Below, in pieces: positions 1 to 5,808 of a stretch of 5,808 nt of DNA (positions within the stretch are counted from its first letter, which is position 1; each line of letters opens with the position of its first letter). This stretch comes from Legionellaceae bacterium. GTDB taxonomy: Bacteria; Pseudomonadota; Gammaproteobacteria; Legionellales; Legionellaceae. The position numbers were made by a program, and so were the translations under genes. Under the pieces are notes generated by a model. That model made no database searches, was not told where the DNA came from, and saw only the letters and a list, made by a program, of their open reading frames with translations. The stretch spans positions 1-5,808 of the forward strand of contig CANISA010000111.1 in the NCBI GenBank assembly GCA_947470005.1, given 5' to 3'.

Positions 1-1537
1 TGCCCCCCGCGCCAATAACCGCAACGCGTGCGCCAGGAATACGCGTCCCTTGAATCACCTCAACATAAGTCATCACCGAGGCGTGATCAATGCCCTCGAT
101 CACAGGGATCAGCGGCAGAACGCCCGTTGCGAGCACCACCTCATCAAAACCCTTCAGCATGGCGAGTGTTGCGTCCGTATTCAGACAAACCTCGACCTTG
201 AATTTCTCTAATTGATACGTGAAATAATTAACAGTATGTTGATATTCCTCTTTCCCCGGGATATGTATTGCCAGATTGAATTGCCCCCCAAGGCTCTTAC
301 TGCGTTCAAACAAGGTCACCGCATGACCTCGTTCAGCAGCCACTGCAGCAAAGGCCAATCCTGCAGGCCCTGCGCCCACGACGGCAATTTTTTTCGGTTG
401 ATCAGCCAGTTCATACAGCAACCGCGTTTCATGGCACGCACGTGGATTCACTAAACATGAGGCTGTTTTATTGACAAAAATTTGATCTAAACAAGCTTGG
501 TTACAGGCAATACACACATTGATAGCACGGCTTTCGCCTTGTTTCGCCTTTTCAGCAAAGCGCGGGTCGGCAAGAAAAGGCCTGGCCATGGAGATGAGAT
601 CAGCGGCACCGTCTTCCAGTAGCGCATTCGCAAGCTCCGGTGTATTGATGCGATTAGACGTAATCACTGGGATATTAATTTCGGGCTTTAAGTGCTTCGT
701 TACTTCAGCAAAGCCTGCCGCAGGCACCATGGTCGCAATCGTGGGGATCCGTGCTTCATGCCAGCCTATTCCGGTGTTCATTAACGTAGCCCCTGCCGCT
801 TCAATCGCCTTCGCGAGCAAAACAACCTCTTCCCAACTGCTGCCCTCTGCAATCAGGTCCATCATTGATAAACGATAAATAATAATAAAATCAGCGCCCA
901 CCGCTTCACGAACAGCGCGCACGACCTCAACAGGGAAACGCATGCGTTTCGCGTACGTCCCGCCCCATTCATCGTCGCGTTTGTTGGTGTGCGCCACAAT
1001 AAACTGATTGATCAAATACCCTTCGCTGCCCATGATTTCAACCCCATCATAGCCTGCGGCTTGAGCGAGTCGTGCGGCGCGCGCAAAATGTTGGATGGTC
1101 TTCATCACTCGGCGCGCACTCATCGCCCACGGTGTGCAGGGGCTGATGGGTGACTTCAGCCGAGAGGGCGCGACAATAAAGGGATGGTAGCCATAGCGGC
1201 CGGCATGCAGGATTTGTAAGGCAATTTTTCCGCCTGACTCATGTACCGTGTGCGTGACAAGCTCGTGACGGTGTTGCTCCCGTGATGACGTCAGTTTTGC
1301 CGCAAAGGGAGACAGCCGACCCGCACGATTAGGCGAAAAGCCACCCGTAACAATCAGACCAACCCCCCCCAGCGCACGCTCTCGATAAAAGGCCGCCAAC
1401 CGCTGCAGGCCTTCTTTTTCTTCCTCAAGACCCGTGTGCATCGAGCCCATGATCAATCGATTTTTCAGCGTGGTAAACCCTAAATCCAACGGCTGAAAGA
1501 GCGCCTTAAACGGGGTGTTATCGACAATTAATTCCAT
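1..1537 (-). CDS. fadH: 2,4-dienoyl-CoA reductase (NADPH), FadH type; 3' end cut off by the window
   Basis: This enzyme reduces 2,4-dienoyl-CoA intermediates with NADPH so that unsaturated fatty acids can enter beta-oxidation. My own translation gives 512 codons without a stop; the E. coli enzyme is about 672 residues, so roughly the last 160 are missing. An FMN-binding TIM barrel of the old-yellow-enzyme family covers about residues 10-330, with GGKIALQILHAGRY at 102-115. Tyr174 (in GYLINQF) and His260 (in GWHEARIPT) match the catalytic Tyr and His known in E. coli FadH. Cys342, 345, 349 and 361 have the 3-4-12 spacing of its 4Fe-4S ligands. A Rossmann FAD motif (VVGAGPAGLAFA) lies at 386-397, and VIGAGG at the cut edge begins the NADPH-binding fold. 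The ATG at 1537 places LFQPLDLGFTTLKNR near the N-terminus, as in the family. No good Shine-Dalgarno is visible, and the gene starts 19 bases after the CAP gene, so translation may depend on the upstream gene. Confidence 0.95.
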   Translation of the reverse strand, partial: MELIVDNTPFKALFQPLDLGFTTLKNRLIMGSMHTGLEEEKEGLQRLAAFYRERALGGVGLIVTGGFSPNRAGRLSPFAAKLTSSREQHRHELVTHTVHESGGKIALQILHAGRYGYHPFIVAPSRLKSPISPCTPWAMSARRVMKTIQHFARAARLAQAAGYDGVEIMGSEGYLINQFIVAHTNKRDDEWGGTYAKRMRFPVEVVRAVREAVGADFIIIYRLSMMDLIAEGSSWEEVVLLAKAIEAAGATLMNTGIGWHEARIPTIATMVPAAGFAEVTKHLKPEINIPVITSNRINTPELANALLEDGAADLISMARPFLADPRFAEKAKQGESRAINVCIACNQACLDQIFVNKTASCLVNPRACHETRLLYELADQPKKIAVVGAGPAGLAFAAVAAERGHAVTLFERSKSLGGQFNLAIHIPGKEEYQHTVNYFTYQLEKFKVEVCLNTDATLAMLKGFDEVVLATGVLPLIPVIEGIDHASVMTYVEVIQGTRIPGARVAVIGAGG

Positions 1538-1556
1538 GTAATTTCACTATAACTAT

Positions 1557-2132
1557 TTAACCAATGAAAAAGCGCGTGCGCGCGTGGCCATGCCCCTGAC
1601 GCGCCGTCTCTGCGCGTTTAACCTGATGAGCGTGTTCATTCGTGCGCACAAACAGCTGAGTATAATAGAGTTTACCCGCACGATCGCGAACAATCCCAAT
1701 TCCCGTTAAATTATAACGCCCGACAATGTTTTGACGATGCCCGGGACTCTTAATCCAACCATCAACCACAATTTTTGCCGTTTTGTAATTATATGCAACA
1801 TTTTCGGCCCCCGCGTTGGCGTACTGGATATCATGGTAGAGATGACCAATGCGTTGGTTAAATCCCGTATGACCAAAAGGAACCGCATGATTCGCCATCG
1901 CTTGACTGTGTCCTCGTGCTTCTCGTGAAGCCGCTGCATTCATCGCCAAAGGAGACAAACCGCGCGAAGCACGGTATTGATTAACCTGCTTCAACACCTC
2001 CACGGCCATCGTATCCGTCGAACCAGCCACATCTGTCGCCCACAACGCCTGAGGAACCAACATCATGGTACTTAAAACTAAAAGAGCACTTTTTACCCCA
2101 ACCATCATTTTTTTCATACAACCACTCATCAT
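1557..2132 (-). CDS. Exported CAP/SCP-domain protein (YkwD-like)
   Basis: This is a 191-residue protein of the CAP superfamily (cysteine-rich secretory, antigen 5, pathogenesis-related 1). Its biochemical role in bacteria is mostly unknown and I assign none. The N-terminus has lysines followed by a hydrophobic stretch (about 13-30) and a plausible signal-peptidase site after the Ala in ALWA (29-32), so the protein is probably periplasmic or secreted. The CAP domain spans about 43-163: VNQYRASRGLSPL at 50-62, HSQAMAN at 75-81, FGHTGFNQRI at 86-95, GAENVAYN at 108-115, GWIKSPGHRQNI at 125-136 and YYTQLF at 156-161. His88, Glu110 and His132 occupy the usual conserved cavity positions. The tail after 163 is rich in His and Arg. 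The ATG at 2132 overlaps the purA stop as ATGA, suggesting translational coupling. Met6 (2117), beginning MKKMM, is an equally plausible start giving a more typical signal peptide; neither has a strong ribosome binding site. Confidence 0.9.
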   Translation of the reverse strand: MMSGCMKKMMVGVKSALLVLSTMMLVPQALWATDVAGSTDTMAVEVLKQVNQYRASRGLSPLAMNAAASREARGHSQAMANHAVPFGHTGFNQRIGHLYHDIQYANAGAENVAYNYKTAKIVVDGWIKSPGHRQNIVGRYNLTGIGIVRDRAGKLYYTQLFVRTNEHAHQVKRAETARQGHGHARTRFFIG

Positions 2133-3436
2133 GCTACAGATTCATTAAACGGATCGCGAAGGATGATCGTCGAATCGCGCTCCGGTCCCGTGGATAAAAT
2201 ATCAATCGGGATATCCAGCAACGCCTCAAGGCGCCGAACATAAGCCAAGGCATTGGGCGGTAGCGCATCAAGGCAGGTTACATCCGCAGTCGATTCAGAC
2301 CACCCTGGCATATCTTCATACACTGGCTCTAACCCTTCATAATCATCCGCCGCTTGGGGTGGATAGTTAAGCCGTGCCCCGCTCGCATCACGATACCCGA
2401 CCGCAATACGCACGGTTTCTAAGCCATCCAACACATCTAACTTGGTTAAGCACAAACCCGTTAAACTATTTAGCTCAATGGAACGCCGTAGCAATACCGC
2501 ATCAAACCAACCGCAACGACGCGGACGGCCCGTGACCGCACCAAATTCATTTCCACGTGTCGCGAGTCGTTGACCTACGTCATCATGCAGCTCCGTAGGG
2601 AACGGTCCTCCGCCGACACGTGTGGTATAGGCCTTGGTTATCCCCAACACATAATCTAAATAACGCGGTCCAAATCCTGCACCATTGCTCACACTGCCCA
2701 CACAGGTATTCGACGACGTCACAAACGGATAGGTGCCATGATCAATATCTAAATAAACCCCTTGTGCTCCTTCAAACAAAATAGCATCGCCTTGCCTGCG
2801 ATGAGCATGCAAGCGAGTCGTCACGTCCGCCGCCATCGGTTCCAACGCCGCAGCCCAACCCTTGGATGCTTCAATGACATCATCCAGAGGTACCGCGGGT
2901 TGTTGATAATAGTGGGTCAACAAAAAGTTATGATAGGCCAGCAATTTTGTTAGTTTTTCAACCCATTGATCATAACGAAATAAATCGCTGACTTTCAATG
3001 CACGCCGGGCCACTTTGTCTTCGTACGCAGGTCCAATTCCACGTCCGGTGGTCCCAATGACGGTCCCCCCTTGATGCGTTTCACGCGCTTTATCGAGCGC
3101 CACATGAGACGGCAAAACCAACGGACAAGCAAGACTCACATGCAAGCGAGGGCGTACATCCACCCCTTTGGCTTCCAGCTCAGCAATCTCATCCAGCAAC
3201 GCCTGGGGCGAGACCACGACCCCATTACCAATATAACATTGCACTTCAGGACGCAAAATTCCTGAAGGAATGAGCCTCAAAACGGTCTTTACCCCATTGA
3301 TCTTTAAGGTATGGCCCGCATTGTGCCCTCCTTGATAGCGAACCACAACGTGGGCATTTTGTGTCAGTAAATCAACGATCTTACCCTTGCCTTCATCGCC
3401 CCATTGTGTTCCCACAACAACCACATGCTTACCCAT
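2129..3436 (-). CDS. purA: Adenylosuccinate synthetase
   Basis: This cytoplasmic enzyme catalyses the first committed step from IMP to AMP: IMP, aspartate and GTP give adenylosuccinate. The 435 residues match the usual family length (432 in E. coli). Family signatures are present in order: QWGDEGKGK at 11-19, including the catalytic Asp14; GGHNAGHT at 36-43 with the catalytic His42; GTTGRGIGPAYEDK at 128-141; FEGAQGVYLDIDHGTYPF at 221-238; TTRVGGGPFPTEL at 271-283; VTGRPRRCGWFD at 301-312; and TKLDVLDG at 331-338, the guanine-recognition segment. No key residue appears missing, so it should be active. The ATG at 3436 is supported by the N-terminal MGKHVVVVG and a modest AAGAG six bases upstream. 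The gene lies 40 bases after hflC, and its TGA overlaps the CAP gene start by four bases. In E. coli a small DUF2065 gene (yjeT) sits between hflC and purA; here there is no room for it. Confidence 0.98.
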   Translation of the reverse strand: MGKHVVVVGTQWGDEGKGKIVDLLTQNAHVVVRYQGGHNAGHTLKINGVKTVLRLIPSGILRPEVQCYIGNGVVVSPQALLDEIAELEAKGVDVRPRLHVSLACPLVLPSHVALDKARETHQGGTVIGTTGRGIGPAYEDKVARRALKVSDLFRYDQWVEKLTKLLAYHNFLLTHYYQQPAVPLDDVIEASKGWAAALEPMAADVTTRLHAHRRQGDAILFEGAQGVYLDIDHGTYPFVTSSNTCVGSVSNGAGFGPRYLDYVLGITKAYTTRVGGGPFPTELHDDVGQRLATRGNEFGAVTGRPRRCGWFDAVLLRRSIELNSLTGLCLTKLDVLDGLETVRIAVGYRDASGARLNYPPQAADDYEGLEPVYEDMPGWSESTADVTCLDALPPNALAYVRRLEALLDIPIDILSTGPERDSTIILRDPFNESVA

Positions 3437-3476
3437 AATGCACTCTTATCTCAAAAATTAATAAAAAATGAACGCC

Positions 3477-4391
3477 CTAATTCTTGCTGCTCACACCCGT
3501 TCCTTTTGTCAGTCCGTGCTTAAAGTACTCAAAGAATGCACTGCTTTGATCCAGCACCAAAATATCTTGTTTACTAGTAAAGCTTCCAACATATGCTTTT
3601 AAACTACGATAGAACACAAAAAAATCACCGTTCTTACCATACGCATTCGCGTAAATTTCAGCCGCCTTTGCCTGCCCACGCGCACGCGTCACTTGGCCTT
3701 CGCTGCGCGCTTTTGCCAACAAAATAGTTACCTGCGCATCCGCCGCCGCTTGAATTGCTTCTCCCTCAGCTTGCCCGTCAGCTCGATGACGATTTGCAAT
3801 TTTTTGCATGTCTGCTCGCATACGTTGATAAATGGCATTGCTCGTGTTTGCCGGTAGCTCAATCCCTTTGATGCGCACATCCACGACATGAATACCCAAC
3901 TGACCGGCTTGCTGCTCTGCATGCTTACGCAAAACGTCCATCATGTTATCACGACCGCCTGACACCAAATCAGAGATCGTACGCCGACCAAACTCCGCCC
4001 GCAAAGACGTGTTTAACTGCTGCTCAAGCAAGGTATCCGCCTTGAATTGATTGCCTCCCGTCGCTTTAAAATAATGTGCCAAATCCTCAATGCGCCATTT
4101 GACATAATAATCAACGATGACGTCTTTTTTCTCTTTGGTCACAATACGCGACGATTTGATATCCAACGTTTGTATTCGTGTATCGAAGATACGCACGGTT
4201 TCAATGAACGGCATTTTTGCGTGCAAACCTGGATCAAGAATTTTCACTTTATCTGTTGCTGCGTCGTTAACCAACCGCCCCAACCGCAGAATAATACCAT
4301 GCTGACCCTGTGTTATTGTAAATAAACTAGTCAATAGTAGGAGCAACACCAAACAAGCAGACATCCCTACAAGCACTTTAATTGCTTTCAT
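3477..4391 (-). CDS. hflC: HflC, SPFH-domain partner of HflK (FtsH modulator)
   Basis: HflC pairs with HflK in a large inner-membrane assembly that encloses the ATP-dependent protease FtsH and modulates its access to substrates. The protein has 304 residues, somewhat shorter than E. coli HflC (334). One N-terminal membrane segment (about 6-26) is followed by GQHGIILRLGRLV (29-41), DPGLHAKMPFIETVRIFDTR (53-72) and the rest of the SPFH/band-7 domain to roughly 200. An Ala-, Gln- and Arg-rich, probably coiled-coil region (about 195-250) follows. The C-terminal FFVFYRSLKAY (257-267) and DILVLDQSSAFFEYFK are characteristic of HflC and separate it from HflK. The lone N-terminal anchor fits the known topology with most of the protein in the periplasm. 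The ATG shares its A with the hflK stop (TAATG), so the two are almost certainly translated together. Confidence 0.96.
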   Translation of the reverse strand: MKAIKVLVGMSACLVLLLLLTSLFTITQGQHGIILRLGRLVNDAATDKVKILDPGLHAKMPFIETVRIFDTRIQTLDIKSSRIVTKEKKDVIVDYYVKWRIEDLAHYFKATGGNQFKADTLLEQQLNTSLRAEFGRRTISDLVSGGRDNMMDVLRKHAEQQAGQLGIHVVDVRIKGIELPANTSNAIYQRMRADMQKIANRHRADGQAEGEAIQAAADAQVTILLAKARSEGQVTRARGQAKAAEIYANAYGKNGDFFVFYRSLKAYVGSFTSKQDILVLDQSSAFFEYFKHGLTKGTGVSSKN

Positions 4392-5533
4392 TAATCGCTC
4401 CTCCCCAGAGGTTCTGTGCGTCTTGTCGTCTCACGTCCATCCAACAAAGCATTCTCCATGTCCGGCTTATGCTGCGTATTTTGATTCAGCACGGCATCAG
4501 TGTCTCGTTTTAATTCATCCGGACGAGCCGCCAATTTGTCCAAAGGGAGATACAGCATATTACCCGCTTTACCATCTACAATAATTTTGCTGCTCTGGCT
4601 AAGGACCTGCTGAAGAGCATCTAAGTACATACGCTCTCCTGTTACCTGAGGCGAACGAATGTATTCTGGAAGGATAGCTAAAAACTCAGCCACATCACCG
4701 GTTGCTCTCAACACGACTTGCGCTTCATAGGCCCGCGACTCCTCGGCGATCCGCTTCGCATTCCCCTCGGCAATTGGCACGACACTCGCTTCGTAAGCTC
4801 TTGCTTGCTCTTTAAACCGTTTTTCATCCTCTTGGGCTTTAATCGCGTCATCAAACGCATCTTGCACATTTTCAGGTGCGCGCGCCGGTTGTGGCGACAC
4901 ATTCACAATCTTAATTCCGGTTTTATAGCCTTCCAAAATTTTGATCAACGATTCTTGAACACTGCTTCCCCACGCCTCGCGCCCTTCAGTAATGATTTGA
5001 TCTAACCGGGTCGTTCCAACCACTTGCCGCAAGGCGCTTGATGTCGCTTGCTGCAAGCTTTCTTCCGGGTCAGATACATTAAAGAGGTAATCTTGCAGAT
5101 CGCTGATTCGATATTGTACAACGACTGCAACCGACACCAGGTTTTCATCTTTTGTGAGCATTTGCGCCGAATAGGAATAATCAGCGACCCGGTCCACGTT
5201 GACGACCATTTTGGATTCAATCATCCGCGGGATCCAGTGCGGCCCAGAGCCCACTGTTTCAACGTATCGACCTAAGCGAAGAATAGCCGCTTGCTCTGCC
5301 GGATCAACAATAAAGATACCTGATAAGGCCCACAAGACCACGATCGCAAAGCCCACCAGCAGCGCAAAAATCCCGCCGCCACCATTGGATAACGGCTTAT
5401 CAAAGGACGGTTTTCCACCTGACATCATTTTTTTGAATTTAAGTTGCAAACGTTTTAGCGCTTCATCGAGATCGGGTGGCTGGCTTTTACCCCGCCATGG
5501 ATCATTGTCTTTGTCCGGCCCATTCCATCCCAT
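4391..5533 (-). CDS. hflK: HflK, SPFH-domain partner of HflC (FtsH modulator)
   Basis: HflK forms the other half of the HflK-HflC ring around FtsH in the inner membrane. The 380-residue protein starts with the typical HflK N-terminus: MGWNGPDKDNDPWRGK, then PPDLDEALKRL (19-29) and a Gly-rich linker (SNGGGG, 49-54). A single membrane segment (about 55-75) follows. The SPFH/band-7 domain begins at DPAEQAAILRLGRYVE (77-92) and includes the conserved AFDDAIKAQEDE (226-237). A charged helical region with AYEASVVPIAEGNAKRI and the repeated RAYEA follows (245-275). LPEYI (288-292) and MLYLPLDKL (326-334) are typical HflK C-terminal landmarks. The last 45 residues are polar and likely disordered, shorter than the corresponding E. 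coli tail (419 residues in all). The start at 5533 is supported by GGGGAG six bases upstream and by the family N-terminus. It is the first gene of the run and has a candidate promoter just upstream. Confidence 0.96.
   Translation of the reverse strand: MGWNGPDKDNDPWRGKSQPPDLDEALKRLQLKFKKMMSGGKPSFDKPLSNGGGGIFALLVGFAIVVLWALSGIFIVDPAEQAAILRLGRYVETVGSGPHWIPRMIESKMVVNVDRVADYSYSAQMLTKDENLVSVAVVVQYRISDLQDYLFNVSDPEESLQQATSSALRQVVGTTRLDQIITEGREAWGSSVQESLIKILEGYKTGIKIVNVSPQPARAPENVQDAFDDAIKAQEDEKRFKEQARAYEASVVPIAEGNAKRIAEESRAYEAQVVLRATGDVAEFLAILPEYIRSPQVTGERMYLDALQQVLSQSSKIIVDGKAGNMLYLPLDKLAARPDELKRDTDAVLNQNTQHKPDMENALLDGRETTRRTEPLGRSD
4398..4406 (-). promoter_or_regulatory. Ribosome binding site of hflC, inside the end of hflK
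   Basis: Read on the minus strand this is GGGGAGGAG, with AGGAG ending six bases before the hflC ATG. It is the strongest Shine-Dalgarno in the window and lies within the final hflK codons. Together with the TAATG stop-start overlap it fixes the hflC start and fits near-equimolar production of the two partners (inference). Confidence 0.75.
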
Positions 5534-5539
5534 TCCCTA

Positions 5540-5545
5540 CTCCCC
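5540..5545 (-). promoter_or_regulatory. Ribosome binding site of hflK
   Basis: The minus strand reads GGGGAG here, six bases before the ATG at 5533. Its position supports that ATG as the true start. Confidence 0.6.
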
Positions 5546-5566
5546 GCCCTATCAAACCAAAGTAGG

Positions 5567-5595
5567 ATTTTAGGGGGGATGAGGTGTTTAAGCAA
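5567..5595 (-). promoter_or_regulatory. Candidate sigma-70 promoter for hflK-hflC-purA
   Basis: On the minus strand TTGCTT (5595-5590) is separated by exactly 17 bases from TAAAAT (5572-5567). Each hexamer differs from the sigma-70 consensus at two or fewer positions. Initiation would fall near 5560, giving a leader of about 27 bases that contains the hflK ribosome binding site. A C-run lies just upstream of the -10 box. No operator-like dyad is evident. The call rests on sequence match and position alone. Confidence 0.45.
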
Positions 5596-5630
5596 GCAAG
5601 AGACGCTGCTTTTATTTTGTAACACCCTAC

Positions 5631-5656
5631 GTCATCCCGAACGAAGTGAGGGATCT
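5631..5656. repeat. Putative dispersed intergenic repeat (GTCATCCCGAACGAAGTGAG type)
   Basis: The block begins GTCATCCCGAACGAAGTG and ends GGGATCT. The outer parts form a short dyad, ATCCC (5634-5638) against GGGAT (5650-5654), around an 11-base interior. From memory, near-identical blocks recur in intergenic regions of many unrelated bacterial genomes. Only one copy is visible here, so its repetitive nature cannot be shown from this window. Confidence 0.45.
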
Positions 5657-5676
5657 CCAATCGGTAGCACTAGGAG

Positions 5677-5700
5677 TTAGGGCCTGTTGACATTTGATCC
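5677..5700. mobile_element. Possible insertion-sequence terminus (GGCCTGTTGACA type)
   Basis: TTAG (5677-5680) is followed by GGCCTGTTGACATTTGATCC. This resembles, from memory, terminal inverted repeats of IS5-family elements (IS427-like group), which favour YTAR-type targets such as TTAG. If so, the element would extend rightward past the window edge. No opposite end, target duplication or recognisable transposase is visible, so this is a weak, recall-based call; it could equally be part of a composite intergenic repeat. Confidence 0.25.
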
Positions 5701-5713
5701 CCCGCCGGCGACG

Positions 5714-5734
5714 TGCCGCGGTTTATCCGCGGCA
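5714..5734. repeat. GC-rich palindromic hairpin
   Basis: TGCCGCGG (5714-5721) and CCGCGGCA (5727-5734) are perfect 8-base inverted arms around the 5-base loop TTTAT. A G-T pair could extend the stem by one. Neither strand has a T-run after it, so it does not look like a standard intrinsic terminator. A second self-complementary octamer, CGCCGGCG, lies at 5703-5710. The arms and flanks (CCTGGATGCCGCGG on the minus strand) resemble dispersed palindromic elements I recall from other bacterial intergenic regions. Confidence 0.6.
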
Positions 5735-5751
5735 TCCAGGAGATGCTCGTA

Positions 5752-5808
5752 TCATGAACAGATCTCTTCATATAAATCGCGCCACATTGGATTGAATTCT
5801 TCGATTAA
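5752..5808 (-). pseudogene. Short open frame entering from the right edge; possibly a truncated GrpB-like gene
   Basis: On the minus strand an open frame runs from the window edge for 18 codons to a TGA at 5754-5752 and reads LIEEFNPMWRDLYEEICS. The segment FNPMWRDLYEE resembles the N-terminal motif of GrpB-family proteins (F/Y-N/D-P-x-W-x-x-L/F-x-E-E). If that is right, the gene stops almost immediately and would be a broken remnant, cut off next to the hairpin and the possible IS end. It may instead be the true C-terminus of an unrelated gene or a transposase, or chance. Too little is visible to decide. Confidence 0.2.

Larger units (their letters stand above)
5534..5808. other. Non-coding, repeat-rich region upstream of hflK
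   Basis: This 275-base stretch holds no complete gene on either strand. From left to right it contains the hflK ribosome binding site and candidate promoter, a repeat-like block (5631-5656), a possible insertion-sequence end (from about 5677), a strong GC-rich hairpin (5714-5734) and an 18-codon open frame entering from the right edge. Such a patchwork is typical of a junction where dispersed repeats or mobile DNA have accumulated. The hflX gene that often precedes hflK is not present in it. Confidence 0.7.

Noticed and set aside
212..454. An 80-codon plus-strand open frame.
   Set aside because: It is antisense to the iron-sulphur and FAD region of fadH and looks like a shadow frame.
519..878. 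A 119-codon open frame on the plus strand.
   Set aside because: It lies opposite the fadH barrel, whose minus-strand translation shows clear conserved motifs; the plus-strand peptide has no recognisable features.
3437..3476. A purA promoter in the AT-rich gap, with TATTAA as the -10 box.
   Set aside because: No acceptable -35 hexamer lies at 16-18 bases, and the gap is short enough for read-through from hflC.
4350..4391. A possible lipoprotein cysteine (SAC) in the HflC N-terminus.
   Set aside because: Cys13 sits at the beginning of the hydrophobic stretch rather than after it, so this is a membrane anchor and not a lipobox.
4718..5005. A 95-codon plus-strand open frame inside hflK.
   Set aside because: It is a shadow of the conserved SPFH coding region with no family resemblance.
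5199..5573. A 124-codon plus-strand open frame covering the start of hflK and its promoter region.
   Set aside because: It is antisense to the well-supported HflK N-terminus, and its Pro/Ser-rich composition mirrors the Gly-rich hflK linker on the other strand.
5714..5734. An intrinsic terminator of a gene to the right.
   Set aside because: The hairpin is strong but lacks a following T-run on either strand.

Overview
The window is a compact, leftward-reading block of housekeeping genes from a bacterium that looks gammaproteobacterial. The evidence is an adjacent hflK-hflC pair followed directly by purA, and a FadH-type dienoyl-CoA reductase very like the enterobacterial enzyme. Base composition is moderate, roughly half GC by eye. 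A more exact placement (for example within Legionellales) is only a guess and no marker here settles it.

Layout, in the direction of transcription (right to left): a 275-base non-coding stretch at the right edge (5534-5808) carries repeat-like sequence, a GC-rich hairpin, a possible insertion-sequence end and a short open frame running in from the edge. Then come hflK (5533-4391), hflC (4391-3477), purA (3436-2129), a secreted CAP/SCP-domain protein gene (2132-1557) and fadH (1537-1, cut off by the window start after 512 codons). All five genes are on the minus strand. Spacings are a 1-base overlap, a 40-base gap, a 4-base overlap and a 19-base gap. I see no terminator between them, so one transcript from a promoter upstream of hflK is plausible.

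HflK and HflC are paired membrane-anchored SPFH proteins that assemble around the FtsH protease. PurA makes adenylosuccinate from IMP and aspartate. The CAP protein is predicted to be exported and its role is unknown. FadH removes double bonds during beta-oxidation of unsaturated fatty acids. The first three are a classical gammaproteobacterial neighbourhood; the CAP-fadH extension is the less standard part.

I found no CRISPR array, tRNA, rRNA, riboswitch or clearly novel multi-gene system. The most interesting points are the repeat-rich junction upstream of hflK, where the usual hfq-hflX genes are not directly adjacent, and the tight coupling of the CAP gene to purA. Family comparisons are from memory, without database searches.
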